Positions 57,294 to 64,000 of a stretch of 64,000 nt of DNA are shown one piece after another. The first letter of the stretch is position 1, and the number at the start of each line of letters is the position of its first letter. The notes under the pieces are model-generated. The model had not been told where the DNA came from, searched no databases, and saw only the letters and a list, made by a program, of their open reading frames with translations. A program made the translations under genes and the position numbers. Origin of the DNA: Coenobita brevimanus (lineage: Eukaryota; Arthropoda; Malacostraca; Decapoda; Coenobitidae); assembly GCA_032717465.1 (NCBI GenBank), contig CM064669.1, forward strand, positions 45,037,101 through 45,101,100, read 5' to 3'.

Positions 57294-59175
57294 TTACTGG
57301 TGTCCTCTGTTCATAAAATATCTGTAACAGTTAGACTTGAACAGCTGTAGGTTGAAGTTTGCAGGGAAACAACTCTGGGGAAGCGAGTTCCAGAGAGATG
57401 CGGTTCGGGGAATGAAAGAATTCTGATAGGCAGAAGTTCTGTAGAATGGCTGAGTGACATTCCAGTCATGAGCGCTACCAGATGCCCGTGTAGCACGAGG
57501 GAAGGCATAGAGAGGTGGCACAATAGACGCAACGTCGTCTGAGCATTTGCCAAAAAAATATCTGTAAGATAATGCAAGGGAGGCAACATTCTTTCTTACT
57601 TGTAGGGGAGGTAGTTTATATGTAATGACAGGGTTGTTAATAATTCTAACAGTTTTGTTCTGAATTTTGTCTAGTTGTTTTAATGCAACCTCTCCACATC
57701 CATTCCACAAGGGTGAGCAGTATTCAAGCTGAGAGCACACATGACTCTTATAAATTATAGCTGACTGCTCGTCAGTGAAGAAGTTACGGATTCTGTACAA
57801 TAATCCAAGTTTCTTTGAGGCGGTTTTGGCAAGTGATCTGACATGAGAGGTCCAAGTGAGGGCATTGTTAAGCGAGACGCCGAGAATTTCAATACTTTTG
57901 GAAATGGGAATATTTGTAGCACTGAAGGTAATATACGATTCTGGCAATACCTGTCTATTAGTAATTTGTATATATTTAGTTTTACTAGCATTAAATGAGA
58001 CAAGGTTGTTTTGTCCCCATTCACTGATCGTGGATAAGTCTTGGTTTAAAGAGATGGCTGTACTGAGTTGAGTTTGAGATATCAGGCTTTGTAAATGGAT
58101 GTCTGAGTGTGAATGAACTATGAAGTGTTGAGTCATCTGCATATGAATGGATGGGATTGTGGGTGACAGATAAGAGATCATTAATATGAATGAGGAACAG
58201 GGTTGGTGCCCGAACTGATCCCTGCGGCACGCCGGCGTTAATTGAGTGGAAATTGGAATATACATCATCTACTTTTCCTCTTATTTTTCTGTTGCTGAGA
58301 TATGAGGAAATCAAAGGAACAAAAGAGTTTAGTCCATAGCAAGGGAGTTTGGACAACAGGGAATGGTGTCACACTCTATCGAAAACTTTAGAAATATCCA
58401 GGGCTACAGTGTGAGTTTCACCATGTAAGTCAACTGATTGATGGATGGTATGAGTCAGGAGATTGAGTATGTCAATGGTGGATCTTTCTTGGCGAAAACC
58501 ATAATGTCTGTCACTTAAGTTGTTGGATTCAAGATGTTTAACTATGTGCTTATTAATTACAGTTCCAAAAACCTTACCAAGAGAAGATGTGACAGCTATT
58601 GGTCTATAATCAGAGGGGTCAGAGGAACTTCCTTTCTTCGGAATTGGATGGATATTGGCTTCTTTCCATGAATTAGGGAATGAAGAAGTACGGATGCATA
58701 TTCTGAATAATTTAGCAAGAACATAGGCAAGTTCTGGGGAACACTTTTTCAAAACAATTGGTGGAATTCCATCTGGGCCTGGAGCTTTGTTGGTAGGTAA
58801 ATTGTCTAGGATGGATTTCACGTACCTTGTCTGTATTTTAAGTGGAACAATTTCGGGAGAGTCAAGTTCTAGTGCTGGGACGTTCTGGCTGGCTTCCTCT
58901 AATGTAGAATTTCTGGCAAATGTACTGGCAAAGATATCTGCTTTCCCACGCGGGTCATTTGTAATGTTGCCAACTGGAGATTTTAGTGGGGGAATGGATG
59001 ATGACTTGTTAAAGTTATTATTGAAAGAATTGAGAGTTGACCAGAATATTCTATTGTCATTAGGGTTGTTAAGTAGTTTTGATGCTTGGTTTTGAAGAAA
59101 GTTTGATTTAGCAAGATTTAATACAGCTTTTGCATGATTTCTAGTAATTTTAAATGAGAGTGATTCAGATGTTTT
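57294..59175 (-). pseudogene. LINE reverse transcriptase and C-terminal region, one stop and one frameshift
   Basis: NKAPGPDGIPP, WKEANIHPIPKKG, DYRPIAVTS, YGFRQERSTIDIL and VALDISKVFDRV (palm Asp motif) lie in one phase. TGA at 58369-58371 replaces the Trp expected after FDRV. The same phase goes on through INAGVPQGSV to SYADDSTLHSS (YADD at 58132-58143). A frameshift near 58100 moves the remainder to another phase, open to 57294: LSTISEWGQNNLVSFNASKT, LEYCSPLWNG and RTASLWNSLP. Apart from these lesions the domain is complete, unusual among the LINE copies here. Confidence 0.92.
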
Positions 59176-59178
59176 TTA

Positions 59179-60160
59179 TTTTAAGTAATAGTTATATGCT
59201 GATGACTTTTGGGCTGTTGCTCTGGCACAGTTGCTATCAAACCATTTTGGAGAGTTCGATCTTTTAGTGAATTGTTGACTTGGTATGAATAAATCCATAC
59301 CAGCTAGTATGAAGTCACAAATGTGGAACTGGGTAGAATTGACATCATTAGAAAAGAAGGACTGCCATGGAATGTCAGCAAGATAATTTCTAAATTCATC
59401 CCAGTTTGCCCTATCAAAGTGCCATTGGGTCACCCTGACAGGTTCAGAATGGAGAGGTTTCGGGGGGCTAACTAATGAGGCTTTGATGAGATTGTGGTCA
59501 GAGGATCCAAGTGGAGACAATACCTCTATCCTGTACTGATCTGGATTATTTGTCAAGAACAGATCCAAAAGATGGGCATTATGGTCGGGATTATCTGGTA
59601 TTTTGGTTGGTTGCTTTACCAGTTGCGTGAGATTAAACGATTCTGCAAACAGCTCGCACTCTAGACCAGCATCGTCAGTCCTGGCAGAATCCAATAACCA
59701 TTCAACATTATGTATGTTTAAATCACCCAAAATGGTAATTTCCGTGCTAAGGGCAAGATTAAGGTTACTCAACTGTGTGGAAATGGAATCAAATACACTG
59801 GGTTCAGAAGAAGCACTGGGGGAGCGGTAGACGACACAGATATATTTGGTAGTATTCTGACAGTGAGTAATCAAAACTGCGTGAAGTGAAGTTTAAAATG
59901 GTGTCAACTGCATATTGGGATTTGATATAACAACATGTGCCACACTTGTTACGGAAGTTTGTGAGATGGTAACCGGGAAAACAATATGGGGATATATCAG
60001 CAGTCGGTGAGATTTGTGGTTCTGTGAGGAGCAGGGCCAGAGGGGATAGGGACTGTAGGAAAAATTGGACTGAATTTGAGTTGGTACTAAGCCCACGGAT
60101 GTTGGTGAAGAATAAAGCGGCATTTTCACTTCTCCACTGACGAGCATAGCCGGAAATCGC
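59179..60160 (-). pseudogene. LINE endonuclease domain (EEP/APE-like), frameshifted
   Basis: Starts around ALFFTNIRGLSTNSNSVQF (the first Asn motif). LLLTEPQIS carries the catalytic Glu, CVVYRSPSA is conserved, ITILGDLNIHNVEWL carries GDLN at 59716-59727, and LSPLGSSDHNLI carries SDH at 59494-59502. All key endonuclease residues are therefore visible. A frameshift near 59885 separates the first third from the rest. A TAA at 59176-59178 (after YNYYLK) ends the second frame. The same phase then continues into the linker (SFKITRNHAKAVLNLAKSNF), so that stop is a simple nonsense change. Confidence 0.9.
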
Positions 60161-60540
60161 ACTAGTTGCTGCCGGCACAGTCGCTTGATGGCGACCGGGA
60201 GGACCCTGTGCCGCCAGCCCTACCCTGCCGGTTGTGGCAATCCGAGGTACCACCTCCTTTGAAAGTAATATTGCAGTGGCCATTGCTAAGAGAGTGGAAT
60301 AGAAGGTGTGAAATGTTAGGCGCATGTAGTGTGGTGTAGACAGTCGAAGGCAGAGGTATTGAGAGAGCATGCTGGCCTACTCTCTGTGTAAATGAAAGCA
60401 CTGAAAATGTTCAGCAAAGGGAGATGGTCAAGATCAAGTCCTGAGGGCTGGTGAAACGGGAGCTTCAGCTCTCCCTATCACCAGCTTGCCAGCCACCTCG
60501 GGAGTACTGCCCTGTTCGACTGGTGCTACAGTCTACTCCA

Positions 60541-60886
60541 CCTATGCTCTAACAGTTATTCTTATCTGGTCCATACCAGGTCGTTTGTACTTGCATGCAC
60601 CACCCCAAGCGTATTGTTCTTTGTCTTGGACCTGTAGCGCCGGATCATTATAATTAAGATACTTTAACAGTTCCTCTGATCTGGTTCGCGCCTCGTCGTT
60701 TGTACCTGCATGCACCATCACAAGCGTACTGTCAGTCGAACCGTTGGTCACGTGGTCCAGGGCCTCGCTGCTGCAACGTGAGTTTACTCCCAGCGCGTGA
60801 GCTAATACCAAAAAACGCTTTATGTTACTTGCTGCCCTGCCGCAAAACTCAACTAATTGGCCTCGGTCACTGGAGTCTCCAGCCAT
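60541..60886 (-). pseudogene. SGNH/GDSL-hydrolase-like retroelement ORF with duplicated block III
   Basis: On the minus strand MAGDSSDRGQLVEFCGRAAS gives SGNH block I (GDS). DSTLVMVHAGTNDEARTRSE gives the H.GTND block III (60698-60712). SGNH domains of this kind are found in an ORF of several invertebrate LINEs. About 120 bp further on, 60613-60549 repeats block III in another phase (LGVVHASTNDLVWTR, then a stop), so the catalytic block is tandemly duplicated. Sequence between blocks I and III is shortened. The ORF is then interrupted by the LINE at 60540 and resumes at 57206. Confidence 0.75.
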
Positions 60887-60904
60887 CCCAGCCTCAGGCA
60901 GATT

Positions 60905-61032
60905 TCTTCTGTGGCTGAAAGAATCTGAAACTTGTGTTTTTGTTTTGTTCTATTTGTGTGTGTTCGTTCGTTCGTTCGTCTTAAGTTTATTGCTGTTTAT
61001 CGTGTTCTCTCTCTCTCTCTCTCTCTCTCTCA

Positions 61033-61091
<59 letters not shown>

Positions 61092-61800
61092 CGTGCGTGC
61101 GTTCATGCGTGCGCGCGCGTGCGTGTGTGCCTTTAGTGTGATTTAAATACATATTGTATGTTAAAAATATAGAACATAAATTCCTAAAACTTTTACCAGC
61201 AGTAGAATTTGTGAAGCGTTCAGTTATCATATTTGGTATTACCGTGCGTTATATAAAATTGCAAAATAACACAAAAAATGGCGAAAGTTGAGAGATGAGT
61301 AGAATGTGAGTGATGGGCTGTTGACGAGAGAGAGAGAGAGGGATACTGTACTGTACTGTAGAATAATAAGGATCGTGTAGCATACATAAAGGATAAAGAT
61401 GACAGCAGAATCAGGAGACAGGATATGAAATTGTAAAGGGAAAAGAGATAACTGATAGTATGGAATGCGGAGAAGGGAAAAAGTGGAAGCTTGATGGATG
61501 ATAGAGGAGAAAAAGAGAAAGGGAGAGGAATGGGGAAGGTGGAGGAGATATGAAGGGAGAGAAATGGAAGATGGATTGGTAAGACATAAGGAGGAGGAAG
61601 AACGAAAGAGAAAACCGGAGAAAGGGAGAAAGGTGAAAGAGAAGAGAGGAAGGAACTAGAAAGGACGGAGAGTGGAGAGGTAAGAGCAAGATAGGAAGAA
61701 GAGTATTGAGGAAGGGGGAAGAGAGAAAAAAAGGAGGGGATAACAGAAGTGTAGAGGGAGAGGAGGGAGGAACGAATAGATGCCGAGATTACGGAATGAA
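60905..61800. repeat. Duplicated segment C copy 2
   Basis: Collinear with 26500-27480. The similarity begins upstream, in the SGNH fragment. This copy carries the longer SGNH remnant and the nested LINE on its left side, and a purine-rich tract on its right. Confidence 0.7.
61007..61131. repeat. (CT)n(GT)n(GCGT)n compound microsatellite
   Basis: CT run 61007-61030, GT run 61037-61088, then GCGT/GCGC words to 61131. A short TTCG run precedes it at 60963-60979. Confidence 0.95.
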
Positions 61801-61960
61801 ATAAAGATACGTAAATAAAAGAAGGGAGAAAAAAATGGCAGATAAGCAGCAAGAGAGAAGGCAACGTATAAAGCAGACAAAGAGGAGAAATGTGAAAAAC
61901 AACTAAGACAGAGATCAGGAAGTGCAAAAAGACAACGAAGACCAAAGGACAGAGGAGAGA
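61300..61960. repeat. Polypurine tract
   Basis: A/G-rich plus strand (GGAGAG, AAAGAG, GGGAAG words), with a (GA)n at 61326-61340. Minus-strand frames, including a 241-codon one, are Ser-, Leu- and Phe-rich artefacts. Confidence 0.85.
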
Positions 61961-62016
61961 TAAGTAAGATTAACGATCTTCTTACATCTTTCCATGTTTG
62001 CCTATCAGTCCATGTA

Positions 62017-62018
<2 letters not shown>

Positions 62019-62087
<69 letters not shown>
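62019..62087. repeat. (GT)n(GA)n compound microsatellite
   Basis: About 22 GT then about 12 GA repeats, the same compound type as at 44606-44661. Confidence 0.95.
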
Positions 62088-63200
62088 CTTATTGCATTGG
62101 CGTGTGTGTTTATCTCTATTTATGTATGTTTCTCCACAAGGTGCGAATATGTAAGAACACATGAAAGGCATACCTGGTATTACTGCACCCTCTTATATGT
62201 TCGTCCGGGTGGGGCTGAACACAGATCAGGAGCAGTGATTGACACACACATTACCGACCCGACCACCGGAGGCTGTGTCAGTGTATACAAATGATCAGGT
62301 AGCACGTACAGACAGACAGACAGACACAGCCAGATGATAGATACTGTAGATGGATATAGTTGTAGATAGACAGACAGACAATCAGACGCAGATAGACTGA
62401 TTGATTGATATAGAGAGATAGACAGACAGATAGGTTGATATGTATCCACTCCGTGAAAGGAGATCTACATGTTATTGAGATACGGTACGTGTAATGTACT
62501 GTAGATATGTGTACAGTATAGACGTAGATGAAATATTGATCTCAGTGAAGTGTATATCTAGATAAAGTATATATGGATGATGAAGAAGCAATTTTGTGTT
62601 GATAAGAAATAGGGAAGGTTGCGGGTGTCAAGTTGGCCAGGTGCAGTCGGGTGGCCAACACGCCACGGTACACGCCAATTGGCAATGGGATAAGGGGACT
62701 TCATATCCATAGCAGTATAATCAACACGCAGCCTGATTGAATTTCAAAGGCTTTCTGGCATTACTGACCTTTTCATTGGTTATAACTAAGGATGCATTTT
62801 CTTGGTTTATCTTCCAGCTTATAGACGGTGTTACATAGCCTATGATTTCATCATCCTTTGTATAATTCTAACGTACAGTATGCTGCATGTTTGATCACGA
62901 TTCGCCTCGTGGCTTTCATAGTGACCAAGCTTCCGTGTTCTACCTCACTTCCCCCTTCTCCTCCCTTATAGTTGAGTAAGTCGTTCTTTCTGTTGTTCAG
63001 AGCAGGAGTGTCAACTCTTTGTCCCCTATGGCTTCATTTGCGCGTCCTTCTTACAAGTTGTATCAGGCTCTGTCATCCCCTGTATAATGAGCTCAGTCTC
63101 TGCATTAATTGCCACTTAGATCTACTCCTCATTTTGTTCACATCTCTGTCCTCCGCTGTACAGTTATTATTATTTTTGTGAGTGCTCAGGAAGTCTCCAA
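62088..63200. other. Unassigned; GACA/GATA tetranucleotide tract at 62308-62440
   Basis: CAGACAGACAGACAGACA and GATAGACAGACAG stretches lie within otherwise unassigned, AT-moderate sequence. No domain was recognised. Confidence 0.55.
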
Positions 63201-63212
63201 CCATCTAGCTGC

Positions 63213-63659
63213 TGTGTAATTTGAGTATAAGTGTTATTACATTTTTTTCTTGTACTGTATAGCATAAGGTGTTAATTCGTAGACCTGGTAAGGTATTTGT
63301 GATTCATGTGGAGTTTTTGATGTCTGCCATTATTAATAATATTTTGTATCTGTAATAATATATCTTGCATTAACTGAGCATTATCCGGTTTTCTCATTTT
63401 ATCAGGGCTGACTTAGATAAATTTACTCTTGCTAATTTCGTGTTAATAGAGGCTATTGCAGTTAACCATATATTTAACCTGTTTTTTGCCATTACATTAT
63501 CCTTATGAGTCCTGAATGTTTTAGTTGTTAGTTTGAGCATTAAACTTTAACTTGTAATATTACCTAACTCTTTTGTTTTGAACCTGGAACTTTCCGGGAC
63601 AGTAGTGATTTTAGTATTCTCACTTGAAGTGTTCATTATCTCTCTCTGTTCCGTAACAT
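63213..63659 (+). repeat. Possible 5' LTR of an LTR retrotransposon (boundaries inferred)
   Basis: This AT-rich stretch lies directly before a primer-binding-site-like sequence and a gag-like ORF. It contains an ATTAAA polyadenylation-like signal (63539-63544) and could end at ...GTAACA (about 63658). TGT at 63213 is one possible left end. The matching 3' LTR lies outside the window, so the call is unproven. Confidence 0.3.
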
Positions 63660-63662
63660 AAG

Positions 63663-63680
63663 TTTGGCGACCTCTTATCA
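63663..63680 (+). promoter_or_regulatory. Primer-binding-site-like sequence
   Basis: TTTGGCGACCTCTTATCAGG. A TGGCGACC start just downstream of the LTR is common in Gypsy-type elements. It sits 66 nt before the ORF. The primer tRNA was not identified. Confidence 0.35.
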
Positions 63681-63737
63681 GGATATTCAGGATATTATCA
63701 TAAGGATATTGCTTGAAATTTTGTGACTGATTTATTC

Positions 63738-64000
63738 ATGATGTCTACTATTACTAGGCTTGATGAAGCCAAAGATATTTTGTCAAATGTGCAAACAGTG
63801 TGTGATGTAGAAAACAGAACAAAGAATGAACGTAAGCTTGTTGCTCAACAATTGGGAATTGCTGTTCGCTCTTATCATTCTAAAGATCAAATTGTTGACA
63901 TGATTAATGAAAGCTTGTTTAAGGTAACTCCTCCAGATGAGCAAATGCAGATTGAAATAGCTAAGTTACAGCTAGCCCTGCAGGAGGCTCGTGCTAAGGA
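63738..64000 (+). CDS. Gag-like ORF start, LTR retrotransposon, cut by the window edge
   Basis: Two adjacent ATGs (63738 and 63741) open a frame that runs 87 codons to the window end without a stop. It begins MMSTITRLDEAKDILSN, then RNERKLVAQQLGIAV-like and DQIVDMINESL segments. The amphipathic, SAP-like helices (KLVAQQLGI..YHSKDQIVDMI) followed by an Ala-, Leu- and Glu-rich helix resemble the N-terminus of Gag proteins of arthropod Gypsy/BEL-type elements. Unlike every other frame here, codon usage looks protein-like and unbroken. A host gene exon is the alternative. Confidence 0.5.
   Translation, partial: MMSTITRLDEAKDILSNVQTVCDVENRTKNERKLVAQQLGIAVRSYHSKDQIVDMINESLFKVTPPDEQMQIEIAKLQLALQEARAK

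Larger units (their letters stand above)
57216..60540 (-). mobile_element. Poly(A)-tailed LINE with endonuclease and RT, nearly full-length ORF2
   Basis: About 3.3 kb on the minus strand: endonuclease, linker, RT, C-terminal region, about 60 bp of 3' UTR and a 21-nt poly(A) (57216-57236). Its protein resembles the Jockey-like group of arthropod LINEs (BS/jockey-type RT); exact clade uncertain. The left boundary is sharp at the poly(A). The 5' boundary near 60540 is inferred from where the SGNH ORF sequence resumes. No clear target-site duplication is visible. Two nonsense codons and at least two frameshifts make it inactive. A 3'-end relative lies at 13798-14195. Confidence 0.9.

Noticed and set aside
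57171..60650. A target-site duplication of about 28 bp around the LINE (the CTTTGTCTTGGAC phrase on both sides)
   Set aside because: Better explained by the older tandem duplication inside the SGNH ORF, since additional SGNH sequence lies between the right-hand copy and the LINE end.
61220..61945. 241-codon hydrophobic minus-strand frame
   Set aside because: Polypurine tract translated on its pyrimidine strand; low complexity, not a membrane protein.

Overview
The window looks like non-genic, repeat-dense DNA from an arthropod, most likely a decapod crustacean. Three things suggest this. Dinucleotide microsatellites (CA, CT, GA, GT, TA) occur every 1-2 kb. RTE-type LINEs end in tetra- or trinucleotide tails. 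Retroelement ORFs carry an SGNH/GDSL-hydrolase-like domain, and there are several tRNA-derived SINEs. I could not fix the species. No convincing host protein-coding exon, rRNA gene or functional tRNA gene was found. Nearly all long open frames are stop-free only because they run through microsatellites, minisatellites or polypyrimidine tracts.

Layout. 0-5 kb: a polypyrimidine tract, a polypurine tract and a CCACC minisatellite. Much of 1.3-4.15 kb has a diverged direct copy at 37.25-40.44 kb. 5.7-8.2 kb: two oppositely oriented copies of a ~0.77 kb element, each flanked by TTAA (piggyBac-like). 9-10 kb: a SINE-like repeat and a ~195 bp (TA)n. 10.9-13.75 kb: a 5'-truncated, broken RTE-type LINE ending in GATA repeats, followed by the 3' end of a second LINE family. 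14.97-15.57 kb: a Tigger/pogo deletion derivative with recognisable ends and an internally deleted TIGD1-like ORF. 16.7-17.9 kb: a SINE and a ~1 kb inverted-repeat element. 18-27 kb: minisatellites with GT-linked, 42 bp and 59 bp units, and pyrimidine tracts. 28.6-29.9 kb: a block copied at 54.2-55.5 kb. 30.1-30.6 kb: an RTE fragment between TA microsatellites. 31-33.2 kb: 90 bp and 27 bp minisatellites. 37-45 kb: the second copy of the 1.3-4.15 kb block, long pyrimidine tracts and a third LINE family fragment. 47.2-48.65 kb: an RTE 3' half and a 165 bp Tc1/mariner-like MITE. 49.7-50.6 kb: a TGACGT-rich degenerate repeat and a hAT-like fragment. 51.0-52.0 kb: another RTE fragment and a SINE. 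55.6-56.7 kb: a SINE and a long-unit repeat. 57.1-60.9 kb: a nearly full-length LINE with EN and RT domains and a poly(A) tail, nested inside an SGNH-domain retroelement ORF. 63.2-64.0 kb: what looks like the start of an LTR retrotransposon gag ORF running off the right edge.

A degenerate 30-40 bp motif, roughly TTCTTGCTAC..CAGACGATTTTATTCAGC, occurs dozens of times in both orientations between the named elements. It appears to underlie some of the minisatellites and duplicated blocks. No operon-like or pathway-like gene set is present; the organisation is nested transposition, local tandem amplification and block duplication.
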